Origin: Lachnospiraceae bacterium
GTDB taxonomy: Bacteria; Bacillota; Clostridia; Lachnospirales; Lachnospiraceae
NCBI GenBank assembly: GCA_024696005.1
Contig: JAILHF010000052.1
Span: 186,001 to 250,000, forward strand
Length of the DNA: 64,000 nt
Reading direction: 5' to 3'
The notes below the pieces were generated by a model. It was not told the DNA's origin. It saw only the letters and a program-made list of their open reading frames with translations, and searched no databases. A program made the translations under genes and the position numbers. Below are positions 41,620 through 50,387 of this stretch, in pieces (the first letter of the stretch is position 1; each line of letters begins with the position of its first letter).

Positions 41620-42558
41620 TTATTCATAAACATATGCATCGATATGCTCCTTCCAGTTTTTATATGCCGTCGCATTCAGATGAACCCCGTCATAATAGAA
41701 TTCATCCCGCATCGCCTGATCCTCACCGGCAAATGCCGGCCACAGGTCAATAAAGACCAGTCCCCGCTGCTCGCACATCTCCGCAAGCTGCCGGTTCACA
41801 TCCATCGTATCCACCAGAATGCGGTAGGAATCGTTCTGGGATGCCGCTACCGGCAGGATGGACGTTACATAAAGCTTGCAGTCGTACATTCCAAACTCAT
41901 CCAAAAGCAGGCCGTAATATTCCACGACCACGTCAACCGGCCGCCCCATCAGGATATCATTGATCCCGATCTCGAGAAAGACCTTTTCCGGCTGTGTATC
42001 TATGATACTCTGGACGCGGGCTCTCACCCCGATGATGGTATCCGCACCGATCCCGCGGTTCTTTACGTTCAGATCCGGGTACAGTTCCGCCCAGTTGCAG
42101 CGCGCCACCAGGCTGTCCCCCACAAAGACCACATCCGTGGGATAGGAATAGAGCGAACTGTAGATATACTGCCGCGTATCGTACTCGTCGTTCCGGTCCG
42201 CATATTGCTCGTAGTGGGTCTGCTGGTAGATGCGCGGAACATCCTCTTTGATCACTACGGTCTGCTCGGCCGGGATCCGGCTGAGGGCATCCGTTAGTTC
42301 ATCCTTCAGGCGGTCTCTTTCCTCTTCCAGCGCCGACGTCTCCTCCGTAAGCTTTGTCACTTCCTTCGCATGAGCTTCCTGCTCGGCCGTGCGTTCCTCC
42401 TGAAAACGGCTCTCCAGTTCCTCGAGTTCATCCTCTTTCTCTTCCTCAAGCCGTTCCTCAAGCTCTTCGGCCCGGAGGTGCATGAAAAACCAGGTTCCGG
42501 CTCCGCTTCCTGCCACCAGAAAAATTGCCAGCAGGATCAGCGCGATCTTCTTTCCCAT
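41620..42558 (-). CDS. membrane-anchored SGNH/GDSL hydrolase with coiled coil
   Basis: A 312-residue protein. Residues 4-28 are a transmembrane anchor (IALILLAIFLVAGSGAGTWF), 30-100 a strongly charged Glu/Arg coiled coil, and 135-312 an SGNH hydrolase domain facing outside. Catalytic markers: VVFVGDSLVAR (Ser), the Gly of NRGIGAD, LEIGINDIL (Asn) and YYDGVHLNA (Asp/His). Substrate unknown; enzymes of this type deacetylate wall glycans or peptidoglycan. GGAGG is five bases before the ATG. It stands upstream of tyrS on the same strand. Confidence 0.87.
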   Translation of the reverse strand: MGKKIALILLAIFLVAGSGAGTWFFMHLRAEELEERLEEEKEDELEELESRFQEERTAEQEAHAKEVTKLTEETSALEEERDRLKDELTDALSRIPAEQTVVIKEDVPRIYQQTHYEQYADRNDEYDTRQYIYSSLYSYPTDVVFVGDSLVARCNWAELYPDLNVKNRGIGADTIIGVRARVQSIIDTQPEKVFLEIGINDILMGRPVDVVVEYYGLLLDEFGMYDCKLYVTSILPVAASQNDSYRILVDTMDVNRQLAEMCEQRGLVFIDLWPAFAGEDQAMRDEFYYDGVHLNATAYKNWKEHIDAYVYE

Positions 42559-42637
42559 CTCATCCTCCCTTGCGGTGCTGCTTTGGGAATCCGCAAAACA
42601 TGGATGGTATTTTAGCACATTCCCGCTGCACTTTCAA

Positions 42638-43000
42638 TCAGAAGCCTTTTCCCTGATAGGGAAACGCATCCTTGATCCACGTGGTCTCTTCCCCGTCAAA
42701 CGCAAGCACATCGAAACGCACCTGCAGCTGTGCCAGGTTCAGATGCTGCATGCGGTAGTAATCCGCCACAAGACAGATCTTTTTCTGCTTTCGCTCGTCG
42801 ACTGCCTCCGCAGCCGTCCCGGACTGGTCCGTGCTCCGGGCCTTTACCTCGAAAAAGATCAAAGTGTCCTCCAGCTTTCCGATCAGATCCACTTCCCCTT
42901 TCCGGCAGCTGTAATTCGTCACCAGGATCCAAACGCCCTGCTTCTCCAGATAGCGCCTGGCGCGTTTTTCCATTTCGCTCCCCATTGCACGCTTGTTCAT
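42638..43000 (-). CDS. YraN family endonuclease-like protein (UPF0102)
   Basis: A 120-residue protein of the UPF0102 family with the restriction-endonuclease-like core RKGEVDLIGKLEDTLIFFEV plus K (Asp and E-x-K). The exact role is not known. It follows ylqH after 18 bases at the end of the rplS-lepB-rbgA-rnhB-ylqG-ylqH string. The start MNKRAMGSEME has AGGGGGGG upstream. Confidence 0.92.
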   Translation of the reverse strand: MNKRAMGSEMEKRARRYLEKQGVWILVTNYSCRKGEVDLIGKLEDTLIFFEVKARSTDQSGTAAEAVDERKQKKICLVADYYRMQHLNLAQLQVRFDVLAFDGEETTWIKDAFPYQGKGF

Positions 43001-43018
43001 CGTCCCCCCCTTACATAT

Positions 43019-43318
43019 TTATTTCCCGGCCTTCGCCATCTTTTCCCGGATCTTGTCCATGGCATCGACAAAGACCAGGATCTCGGCCACCACCTCGTAC
43101 AGCTCCGGCGGGATCATCTCCCCGATCTCCAGGCGGGAAAGCGTATCCGCAAGCCTCGCGTCCTGGTGGACCGGGACCTTGGCTTCCTTCGCCTTCTCGA
43201 TGATCTTGTCCGCCATCTTTCCGGTCCCGGAGGCTATGACCTTCGGGGCCGAATCTTCGGGATCGTATTCCAGCGCTACGGCTGTTCTCTTTTTCTGCTT
43301 CGGATCAGCCAAATTCAT
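43019..43318 (-). CDS. YlqH-like protein, FlhB C-terminal domain homologue
   Basis: A 99-residue cytoplasmic protein resembling the C-terminal cytoplasmic domain of FlhB/EscU/YscU (AVALEYDPEDSAPKVIASG, then AKEAKVPVHQDARLADTLSR). It lacks the NPTH autocleavage site and membrane part of true FlhB. In Bacillus subtilis the equivalent ylqH sits next to ylqG and rnhB, as here. Function unknown. Its ATG overlaps the ylqG stop by four bases. Confidence 0.9.
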   Translation of the reverse strand: MNLADPKQKKRTAVALEYDPEDSAPKVIASGTGKMADKIIEKAKEAKVPVHQDARLADTLSRLEIGEMIPPELYEVVAEILVFVDAMDKIREKMAKAGK

Positions 43319-45165
43319 GCCCTCACATCAAAACTCTGTTTGGAAAGCAGCTTCCCGCCTGCCGGCGGCATCAGCGGCCGGGTCTTTCCCCCGTCCTTTC
43401 CCAAAGCATCACGGTTCGTGATCTCGGAATTCATGTGATAGCCGCGCTTTTCAAGGCGTTCGTTCAGGACATGGATGTGCTCCGAGATCAGGTCGATCAC
43501 CTCATCGTTCTCCAGATAAAAATGCGTCGAAACCCTGTCTCCGCCCGATATGGCCGCATAGACATCCACGGTCCCGAGATACTTCATGTCCAGATGGAGC
43601 ATCGCACTCACGTTTCCGTCCGAAGCCGCCAGGCTCTTTTTATCCGAATAGACATAAAGATCCCCTGTCGCCTCACTCCCGCTCATTTTCAGGGGGAGCT
43701 GGATGTACTGCATGCTCTGGTTCATCTGGTTCATGAAATCCAGATCGTTGCTCATGTTCCCCAGGCTCTGGGCCAGGCTGCTCCCCGGTTCGGCAAGCCT
43801 GCCGAGGTTCTGCGCCAGCTCCTGCGTCTGCTGCGTCAGCTTCCGGTAAAGAGCCTCCACATTCTGCTTGTCCGCCACCTGCTCGGGATGAAGGCTCCAG
43901 TTTTCCTTCAGGGCGTTCTTAACCACATCCTTGAAATCTTCGCTGTGAAGAAGTTCCCGGAGTGCCCTTTCCAGAGGCTGCTGTATTCCTTCCTGCCTGT
44001 TGGCATCCAGATGCTTCAGGACCGCATCCGCAAGCTTCAGGGCATTCCCGTCATCGGGCGGAAGCTGCTTTATCTGCGCTGCCAGGTTTTCCGCGCCGCT
44101 CGTCCCTTCGAGGATCTGCGCCATTTTTCCCATCAGTTTCGCGGCAGGTGCGGCATCCCCCGAAGCGGTCTCTGCCGTCCCCGCTTTGTTCTGTATTTCC
44201 GGCTCCGCGGATTCCCGGATCAGGCGGAGCGCCTCTTTTGCTTTTGCCTCTGCGGTTCCTTCCGCCTGCTCTCCCGTTTCCGAAACGGCTGCTCCGTTCT
44301 CCAGAAGCTCCGAAAGCTCTCTGGCAAGTCCCTCCGCCGTCACAGCCTTCTGTCCGGGGGCGCCCTCTTCCGGAAGTACGCCCTTAGCCGCGGCATTCTC
44401 TGCCTCCGCCTGTGAAGTCCCTTTCGCGCTTTCTTCCGCGGGAAGCTCTTCGCCTGTCGGCTCCGAGAGGATCAGCCCGGTCAGTTCCTTCATGAAATGA
44501 ATGGCTTTTCCTTCCCCTTCCCCGCCGGCTGCCGCCATTTCCTCATAGAGCGCAACGGCCCCGTCCGCGATCTCCTTCATTCCCTCGCTGATCTGCATCT
44601 CGTAATTCTTGAAAGCCGTAAACTGCCCTATCGTCTCTTCGTTCACGGGCAATCCCAGGCGTTTCATCTCAACCAGCGTTTCCACATTCGTATCGGGATG
44701 CGAAGCCGCCAGATGGTACATGTCCCCGAGAGATCTGCTGTCGATGTTCATGCCGGCATCCATCATGGCACTTGCCATGGCCATATTTCTGGCATCGGCC
44801 GTCATTCCCGCGGCCGAAAGCGCCTTCATGGCAGTCGGATCCATGGTCAGATTGGTATATAGCGGAGTCAGTGTGATCTGGGAGGAAGAATTCGAGCGAA
44901 GCTCAAAAGTAAGAAGCTGTCCCGGTTCCAGGGACATTGCGTTCTCCAGACGGGCCGTCACGGTCCCGCCGTTCGGAAGCTCGATCTGCACATCCTGGCC
45001 GCGGATATCCGTCACCTTCCCCTCAACGGTCTGCCCGTTTGAGAGGCCGGAGAGATATTCCCGTCCGCGTGCTTCGCTTCCCGCCTGGGGATTCGAGGCT
45101 TCCTGCGGTTCCGGCGGCGTGCCGTTCACTCTGCCGTTGCCGAAGATCTGACTGATCATGCTCAT
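43315..45165 (-). CDS. YlqG-like protein with FliK-type C-terminal domain
   Basis: A 616-residue protein. Residues 40-105 look like an OB-like beta domain (GQTVEGKVTDIRGQDVQIEL). The middle (about 230-480) is low-complexity, Ala/Glu/Gly-rich and probably disordered. The C-terminal 130 residues (YIQLPLKMSGSEATGDLYVY and MLHLDMKYLGTVDVYAAI) match the FliK C-terminal domain that in flagella controls hook length by contacting FlhB. The next gene encodes an FlhB-C-like protein, so the pair mirrors the FliK-FlhB contact without other flagellar genes. Start and stop overlap rnhB and ylqH by four bases each. Confidence 0.85.
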   Translation of the reverse strand: MSMISQIFGNGRVNGTPPEPQEASNPQAGSEARGREYLSGLSNGQTVEGKVTDIRGQDVQIELPNGGTVTARLENAMSLEPGQLLTFELRSNSSSQITLTPLYTNLTMDPTAMKALSAAGMTADARNMAMASAMMDAGMNIDSRSLGDMYHLAASHPDTNVETLVEMKRLGLPVNEETIGQFTAFKNYEMQISEGMKEIADGAVALYEEMAAAGGEGEGKAIHFMKELTGLILSEPTGEELPAEESAKGTSQAEAENAAAKGVLPEEGAPGQKAVTAEGLARELSELLENGAAVSETGEQAEGTAEAKAKEALRLIRESAEPEIQNKAGTAETASGDAAPAAKLMGKMAQILEGTSGAENLAAQIKQLPPDDGNALKLADAVLKHLDANRQEGIQQPLERALRELLHSEDFKDVVKNALKENWSLHPEQVADKQNVEALYRKLTQQTQELAQNLGRLAEPGSSLAQSLGNMSNDLDFMNQMNQSMQYIQLPLKMSGSEATGDLYVYSDKKSLAASDGNVSAMLHLDMKYLGTVDVYAAISGGDRVSTHFYLENDEVIDLISEHIHVLNERLEKRGYHMNSEITNRDALGKDGGKTRPLMPPAGGKLLSKQSFDVRA

Positions 45166-45830
45166 GTGAAATTACCGATAAAGCTCCTTCTGTGAATGGG
45201 ACAGGGTCCGTATTTCTTCAGCGCTTCGATATGCGCCGCCGTCCCGTAGGCCTTATGTTTCGCAAAACCGTATTCGGGATAACGCTCATCCATCTCGAGC
45301 ATGTAATGATCCCTGGTAACCTTGGCAATGATGCTGGCTGCCGCGATGCTCGCCGACTTGGCATCTCCCTTGATGATGGGGATCTGGGGGATCGCCACCC
45401 CGGGGATCGTCACGGCATCGTTCAGGCAAAGCTCCGGCTGCGGCGACAGCTGCGCGATCGCCTCACGCATGGCTTCGTAAGTCGCATTCAGGATGTTGAT
45501 CTCGTCGATCCGCTCCGGTGACGCAAAGCCCACGCCCACGCTGACAGCCCCTTCCCGTATCACCTCATACAGTTCCTCTCTCTTTTTTTCGGAGAGTTTT
45601 TTGGAATCGTTTAGATACAGAATGGGACAATCCTTCGGAAGGATCACCGCTGCAGCCACGACCGGCCCCGCCAGCGGGCCTCTTCCCGCTTCATCGATCC
45701 CGCAGATAAAAGCGGCTTCCGGATGTTCCCTTTCATAAGAAAACATCTGCTGCATCCGCTGCTTTTCCGCCTCGAGGCGTTCAGCCTGTCTGCGTTCCCG
45801 CTCCAGGCGCTTCTCTTCCGTTTTCGTCAA
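45162..45830 (-). CDS. rnhB: ribonuclease HII
   Basis: Removes RNA primers and single ribonucleotides from DNA. The 222-residue protein has the active-site motif CGIDEAGRGPLAGPVVAAAV (Asp-Glu), the third acidic residue in LCLNDAVTIP, and DAKSASIAAASIIAK with the fourth. A basic/acidic helical N-terminal extension of about 40 residues precedes the core, as in several Firmicutes. ATGA overlaps tie it to lepB before and ylqG after. Confidence 0.96.
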   Translation of the reverse strand: MTKTEEKRLERERRQAERLEAEKQRMQQMFSYEREHPEAAFICGIDEAGRGPLAGPVVAAAVILPKDCPILYLNDSKKLSEKKREELYEVIREGAVSVGVGFASPERIDEINILNATYEAMREAIAQLSPQPELCLNDAVTIPGVAIPQIPIIKGDAKSASIAAASIIAKVTRDHYMLEMDERYPEYGFAKHKAYGTAAHIEALKKYGPCPIHRRSFIGNFT

Positions 45831-46456
45831 TGTCTGATCCCCCCGAATTTGTTAAAGGGATATACACGAAGGAGGGCTCTTCCGATGATGTCCTTTCCTT
45901 CGATCAGGCCCACGGACGGGACACGGGAATCCGAGGAATGATTCCGGTTATCCCCAAGGACAAAATACTGGTCCTCTCCCAGGGTCACCGGTTCTATGGC
46001 CGTTCCCGGTTCCTTGATCACCTCCGCACCGAAATCCTCTTCCAAAACCGTCTCGTTAATGTAGATGACACCGTTCTCGTCGATCCGCACCGTTTCGCCG
46101 GGCAGGCCGATGATGCGTTTGATATAGTAGGTTTCTTTCTTATGCTTATAGGGAAAAACAATGACCTCAAAGCGGTTCGGTGCCCGGAAGCGGTAACTGA
46201 TCTTGTCCACGATCAGGTTATCCCCGTCCTGAAGCGTTGTTTCCATGCTTTCTCCGACCACCACGGTCCTCTGGCCGACGTATCGGACCAGCAGCAGCGT
46301 GATCACCAGAACGCCCAGAAGAAACAGCGAATTATGGAGGATATCCATGATGATCGCACGCGCCCGGTTTTTCGGGGGATCCGGCTTCTCCGTCAGCTCC
46401 GGATCCGCTTCGAGCTCTCCCTCTTCAACTTCCTCAAACTCTTTCTCGTCTTTCAT
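45827..46456 (-). CDS. lepB: signal peptidase I (first copy)
   Basis: Cleaves secretory signal peptides on the outer face of the membrane. A 209-residue type I signal peptidase: acidic N-terminal tail, one transmembrane helix (about 33-55, LFLLGVLVITLLLVRYV), catalytic Ser in VVGESMETTL and Lys in YYIKRIIGLPG, and the box D motif VLGDNRNHSSDSR. The Met at 46456 follows AGGAG; longer in-frame extensions run over rbgA and are rejected. It overlaps rbgA and rnhB by four bases on either side. A second, differing lepB precedes rbgA. Confidence 0.94.
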   Translation of the reverse strand: MKDEKEFEEVEEGELEADPELTEKPDPPKNRARAIIMDILHNSLFLLGVLVITLLLVRYVGQRTVVVGESMETTLQDGDNLIVDKISYRFRAPNRFEVIVFPYKHKKETYYIKRIIGLPGETVRIDENGVIYINETVLEEDFGAEVIKEPGTAIEPVTLGEDQYFVLGDNRNHSSDSRVPSVGLIEGKDIIGRALLRVYPFNKFGGIRH

Positions 46457-47301
46457 TCTTCTCCTGCCTTTTCTATCGTTATCCTGCCGAGCCTTCCGCT
46501 GCGCAGATCGTCGATCACCAGTCCTGCGGCCCGCGCAAGATCGATCTCGCCTCCGCTCTTCAGACAACCCAGACGCCTGCCGATCGCCTCAAGCAGCTCC
46601 GCGCCTGCGATCTCTTCCTCGATCCCGTATCGATCCCGTATGCTGTCAGGCCACGAGCTCTTCAAAAGCTTCAGGATCTCCAGCGCCAGTTCTTCCTTCG
46701 GCAGGATCTCGTCATTGATGGAACCGATCATCGCCAGATGCAGCCCCACCTTCGGATCCTCAAACTTCGGCCAGAGTATGCCCGGCGTGTCCAGAAGCTC
46801 CAGCTCCGGATCGAGCCTGATCCACTGCTTTCCCTTCGTTACCCCCGGACGGTTCCCCGTTCTGGCCACGGACTTGCCGGCAAAGCTGTTGATGAAGGTC
46901 GATTTTCCGACGTTCGGTATCCCCGCCACCATTGCCCGGACGGGTCTGTTTTTGATCCCGCGGCGCAGATCGCGCTCTTTCTTTTCCCTGCAGGCCTCCC
47001 TTACGGCTGCCTTGATCGGGTTCATCCCGTCCCTTCTGCGGGAATCCAGCTGCACGCACGCTATCCCGCGTTCCTTGAAATGCTGCGCCCAGCGCCGGTT
47101 CTCTTCGGCCCCGGCCAGATCTGCCTTGTTCAGCAGGATCAGCCTGGCCTTTCCCTGTCCCAGACGGTCGATATCGGGATTGCGGCTTGCCACCGGCACC
47201 CTCGCATCCAGGAGTTCGATGATCAGATCGATCAGCCGGATATCCTCCTGCATCGAGCGCACGGCTTTGGTCATATGTCCGGGATACCATTGTACGTTCA
47301 T
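46453..47301 (-). CDS. rbgA: ribosome biogenesis GTPase RbgA (YlqF)
   Basis: A 282-residue circularly permuted GTPase needed for late 50S assembly. The permuted order is visible: G4 LLNKADL comes before G1 GIPNVGKSTF and G3 DTPGILWP; DARVPVASRNPDI is the typical early motif, and the N-terminus MNVQWYPGHMTKA is the family signature. It lies 5 bases after the second lepB and overlaps the first lepB by ATGA, so two signal peptidase genes bracket it. Confidence 0.96.
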   Translation of the reverse strand: MNVQWYPGHMTKAVRSMQEDIRLIDLIIELLDARVPVASRNPDIDRLGQGKARLILLNKADLAGAEENRRWAQHFKERGIACVQLDSRRRDGMNPIKAAVREACREKKERDLRRGIKNRPVRAMVAGIPNVGKSTFINSFAGKSVARTGNRPGVTKGKQWIRLDPELELLDTPGILWPKFEDPKVGLHLAMIGSINDEILPKEELALEILKLLKSSWPDSIRDRYGIEEEIAGAELLEAIGRRLGCLKSGGEIDLARAAGLVIDDLRSGRLGRITIEKAGEE

Positions 47302-47306
47302 TGTTC

Positions 47307-47894
47307 CTACCTGTCCACAAAACCGGCCTTCGAGCCCTTGCCTCCCAGCTTGAACCAGGCCCTGCCGATGATATATTCCCTGCGTACGATGCCGATATTG
47401 CTGGAGCGGCTGTCCTCGCTGTCGTTGCGGTTGTCCCCCAGCACGAAAAACTCGTCTTCTTCCAGATCCACGGCGTTTTCGGCAATCCCGCCGTTTTCGA
47501 TGCGGTCAAAGATCCCCGCCTCATCATAAACATCGCCGTTTATATACAGAAGGCCGTCCCGGATCAGCACCGTGTCTCCGGGTGTGCCGACCACGCGCTT
47601 GACATAAAGATGCGCGTTCTCATTCCCGTTGGGGCGGAAGACCACAACGTCCTCCTGCTTCGGCGGACTTACCAGATATACAAAACGGTCGATCAGGATC
47701 TCCTGTCCGTTCTGCAGCGCCGGTTCCATGGATACGCCGATCACGCTGGTACGGATGCCGAAAAGATACACGCATACAAAAGCGATCAGCACCATGAGCG
47801 CCCCGCTGAAGATCCAGGTCAGGATCTCGCGGAGGAGCTTACGGTTTATTTTCCTCTCTTTTGTATAAAAGGTCAAGCCCTTCTTCCTGGCCAT
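47307..47894 (-). CDS. lepB: signal peptidase I (second copy)
   Basis: A 195-residue type I signal peptidase. Basic N-terminus, one transmembrane helix (about 28-48), catalytic Ser in VIGVSMEPAL and Lys in YVKRVVGTPGD, and the box VLGDNRNDSEDSR. It differs substantially from the copy after rbgA, so the two probably split substrate range; which is housekeeping cannot be told. The ribosome site is weak (GGAG about 14 bases upstream). The rplS terminator lies upstream, so an independent weak promoter or read-through is needed. Confidence 0.93.
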   Translation of the reverse strand: MARKKGLTFYTKERKINRKLLREILTWIFSGALMVLIAFVCVYLFGIRTSVIGVSMEPALQNGQEILIDRFVYLVSPPKQEDVVVFRPNGNENAHLYVKRVVGTPGDTVLIRDGLLYINGDVYDEAGIFDRIENGGIAENAVDLEEDEFFVLGDNRNDSEDSRSSNIGIVRREYIIGRAWFKLGGKGSKAGFVDR

Positions 47895-48009
47895 GTCTTT
47901 CGCAATCTCTCCGTATGTGCCGTCTTCCGCGCAAACAGCAAAGCCGCAGCGTTTGCAGCCCGGAACGGAGCGGCAGGATCACCGGTCCGTTTCTGCTTCC
48001 GGCTGCACG

Positions 48010-48049
48010 GTATAAAACAACAGGGGGACAGGCTTACCACCTGTCCCCC
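48010..48049 (-). terminator. rho-independent terminator of rplS
   Basis: GGGGGACAGG (48023-48032) and CCTGTCCCCC (48040-48049) form a perfect 10-base stem, followed on the minus strand by a U-rich tail. Confidence 0.88.
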
Positions 48050-48073
48050 TTCCCATGATCGTTTCAGCTTATC

Positions 48074-48424
48074 TTAGCGAATAACCTCTTTAACCTTCGC
48101 TCTTTTACCAATACGTCCCTTCAGGTAGTTCAGACGAGCACGACGCACCTTACCGCGGCGTACCACTTCCACCTTTTCCACATTGGGGCTGTGCAGAGGC
48201 CAGGTCTTGTCTACACCCACGCCACCGCTGGTCTTGCGTACCGTGAAGGTCGTGCGGTTGGATCCGTTCTGGATCTTGGTCACGATACCCTCAAAAATCT
48301 GGATACGCTCCTTCTCGCCTTCCTTGATCTTGCCGTGTACCTTGACGGTATCACCGACGTTGAACTGGGGAACGCTTTCCTTCAGCTGCTCCTGTTCGAT
48401 CTCTTTGATGATCTCTGCATTCAT
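48074..48424 (-). CDS. rplS: 50S ribosomal protein L19
   Basis: A 116-residue L19 protein at the 30S-50S interface, ending with the family signature [16 protein letters not shown]-like stretch (here [20 protein letters not shown]) and the earlier [26 protein letters not shown] precedes the ATG. It heads the conserved rplS-lepB-rbgA-rnhB block. A structured leader and a 17-spaced promoter lie upstream, and it has its own terminator. Confidence 0.97.
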   Translation of the reverse strand: MNAEIIKEIEQEQLKESVPQFNVGDTVKVHGKIKEGEKERIQIFEGIVTKIQNGSNRTTFTVRKTSGGVGVDKTWPLHSPNVEKVEVVRRGKVRRARLNYLKGRIGKRAKVKEVIR

Positions 48425-48452
48425 GATAAATCCTCCTGTGATTTCATCGGAC

Positions 48453-48482
48453 GTTCATTCGCAACCGAATTGCCAGCGGAAC
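48453..48482 (-). promoter_or_regulatory. hairpin leader of rplS, possible L19 leader
   Basis: On the minus strand GTTC-CGC...GCAA-TTCGG-TTGC-G...GAAC folds as one stem-loop between the promoter and the ribosome site. Position and the GTTCCGCTG start are reminiscent of the L19 autoregulatory leader of Firmicutes, but I cannot confirm it without a covariance model. Confidence 0.4.
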
Positions 48483-48508
48483 ATCTCTTTACTTTTCGCA
48501 ACTCGCAC

Positions 48509-48537
48509 AGTTTACCACAGTTTATTGGATAATGCAA
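48509..48537 (-). promoter_or_regulatory. promoter of rplS
   Basis: TTGCAT (48532-48537) and TAAACT (48509-48514) on the minus strand with a 17-base spacer. Confidence 0.65.
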
Positions 48538-48586
48538 GCATTTTATTATGCGGAACGGGGCTGACCGATCTTTCCCTATTATATTG

Positions 48587-48997
48587 TCATATGATCACAC
48601 CATCAAGATGGTCACACTCATGCTGTATGATCTGGGCAATATAGCCTTCATATTCCTGCTGTTTCACCTCAAAGTTTTCGTCCTGATACCGGACACGGAT
48701 CTTTTTGTGGCGCTTTGTCTTTCGCACCCCGTCCAGGGACAAACAGCCTTCCTCCGTTTCATAGGGCTGGGATTTGGATACGATCACGGGGTTCACCATC
48801 ACCACATCCGCAAATCCCATGGATACGATGATGATGCGTTTTTTGTATCCGATCATGTTCGCCGCCATTCCGACGCAGCGCTCCCGCTCCGCCCTGAGCG
48901 TATCCTTGAGATCTTCAATGACGTTCCTGTCCGCCTCCGTGGCTTCTTCCGATCTCTGTCCGAGGAAAAAAACATCCCTCACGATCTCTTTTTTCAT
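48587..48997 (-). CDS. def: peptide deformylase
   Basis: Removes the formyl group from nascent proteins. The 136-residue protein carries the three deformylase motifs in diverged form: GMAANMIG (usual GxGLAAxQ), EGCLSLDG with the metal Cys, and QHECDHLDG with the HExxH-type metal site. It is shorter than housekeeping deformylases (about 165) and has Asn where the Gln of motif 1 is normally found, so it belongs to the short clostridial subgroup and may be a secondary enzyme. It ends at the DGVII after the metal helix. Confidence 0.88.
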   Translation of the reverse strand: MKKEIVRDVFFLGQRSEEATEADRNVIEDLKDTLRAERERCVGMAANMIGYKKRIIIVSMGFADVVMVNPVIVSKSQPYETEEGCLSLDGVRKTKRHKKIRVRYQDENFEVKQQEYEGYIAQIIQHECDHLDGVII

Positions 48998-49009
48998 CCC
49001 ATCCCCCTC

Positions 49010-49777
49010 TCAGCCGAAACATTCCGGTATTTCCTTTACGCCTCTGGCGCGGCAGAGCACCGATGTCGCGCCGGCATAGGAAAGCGGCTTTCCCTCGATA
49101 TCGCTGAGCGTGCATCCTGCCTCCTGCGCGATCAAGGCGGCTGCTGCGTAATCCCAGAGCTGTATCTTAAGCTCAAAATACAGGCCGCATCTGCCCATGG
49201 CAACACAACACATGTCCCATGCCGCTGTCCCGGACCTTCTGAGATCCACACATGACGGCAGAAGCTTCCTGGCGATCTCGAAAGTCCTGTCCTGCAGCTC
49301 CGCATAGTAGGGGGCCGTCCCGAAAACGGCAAGAGAATCCTTCAACGGAGCATCGGAAGACATGATCCTTTCACCGTTCCGATACGCTCCCTGCCCCACA
49401 ACAGCCGAAAACGTCAGCTCATCATACGGATCGTAAACGACGGCCATGTACGGTTTTCCGTCTTTCAACAATCCCACCGAGATCACGGACGGTCTGTATT
49501 CATAAATGAAATTCGATGTCCCGTCGATGGGATCTATGACAAAGCAATACCCGCTGCCCATTTTGGAGGAAAATACATCCTGCCCATCCTCCTCCCCCAG
49601 GAATTCGGCCTCGGGAAACAGTTCCTTCAAGCGACGGATCAGGAAAGCCTGTATCTTCTCATCCGTTTCCGTGCAGAAATTCGCATGTCCCTCTTTTTCC
49701 ATGATCCTGGGCCGTTTGGCGCTCAGCATGATCCCTCCGGCCTCTTTTACTGCTTCGATCATCCTCTCTATCGTCAT
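49010..49777 (-). CDS. inositol monophosphatase family protein
   Basis: A 255-residue Mg-dependent phosphatase. Metal site residues: LGEEDGQD, FVIDPIDGTSNFIY and the C-terminal LWDYAAAALIAQEAG. The family hydrolyses inositol phosphates, fructose bisphosphate or PAP; the exact substrate is uncertain. AGGAG lies nine bases before the ATG at 49777; a TTG three codons earlier overlaps the spacer and is less likely. It is 12 bases upstream of def and likely co-transcribed. Confidence 0.9.
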   Translation of the reverse strand: MTIERMIEAVKEAGGIMLSAKRPRIMEKEGHANFCTETDEKIQAFLIRRLKELFPEAEFLGEEDGQDVFSSKMGSGYCFVIDPIDGTSNFIYEYRPSVISVGLLKDGKPYMAVVYDPYDELTFSAVVGQGAYRNGERIMSSDAPLKDSLAVFGTAPYYAELQDRTFEIARKLLPSCVDLRRSGTAAWDMCCVAMGRCGLYFELKIQLWDYAAAALIAQEAGCTLSDIEGKPLSYAGATSVLCRARGVKEIPECFG

Positions 49778-49831
49778 TTCCGTCAACTCCTCGCCTTACT
49801 ATTCGGAATTTTATCACGCCCACGCCTTTTT

Positions 49832-50356
49832 TCAAGCGCTTTCTCCGTCTTCCCTCCGGCACTCCATGTCAATGCAGCGCCAGTTCTCTCCCAGCAGAAA
49901 AACCTCCCGTTCCGAGTATTCCCGAAACCCTGCCGCCTTATAGCATCGGTAAGCCGGCTGATTGTTATCAAACACACCAAGCGTCACCCTCTCGGCCATA
50001 AAAAGCTCAAAGGCATTTTTCAGTGCCAGCCGTATCATCTCACGGCCATATCCTTTCCCTCTTTTTGCATCGTCCACGATCACAAAGCCGATGCGCATGT
50101 TCTTCTTTTCTGCTCCCGTGTAACGAAGGATCAGATGTCCTGCTATCCCGTCTTCATCAAAAGCCGTCAGCGGATAGAAATTATCCGGCTCATCACAATC
50201 CCCGTTATTCTCCAGATATTTGCGGTTCATGTCTTCCGCCGTGATCGGGAAGGAATCGTATCTGTCCGAGGTCCATTTGCGGAAGCTCTCCTCATCCTTG
50301 CACCAGGTAACGATCGTAGCCGCATCCTCCGGTTTATACTGTCTTAATCTAAGCAT
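49832..50356 (-). CDS. GNAT family N-acetyltransferase
   Basis: A 174-residue acetyltransferase. The acetyl-CoA pyrophosphate loop is in AKRGKGYGREMIRLAL (R/Q-x-x-G-x-G/A), preceded by strand RIGFVIVDD and followed by VTLGVFDNNQPAYRCYKAAGF, the usual C-terminal core. Related to the RimJ/RimL-type group that acetylates protein N-termini or small amines; the substrate is not known. GGAGG is eight bases before the ATG. A collapsed methyltransferase pseudogene lies immediately upstream. Confidence 0.88.
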   Translation of the reverse strand: MLRLRQYKPEDAATIVTWCKDEESFRKWTSDRYDSFPITAEDMNRKYLENNGDCDEPDNFYPLTAFDEDGIAGHLILRYTGAEKKNMRIGFVIVDDAKRGKGYGREMIRLALKNAFELFMAERVTLGVFDNNQPAYRCYKAAGFREYSEREVFLLGENWRCIDMECRREDGESA

Positions 50357-50387
50357 CGTTTTTTCCTCCTTTTTCAATGGATTTATC

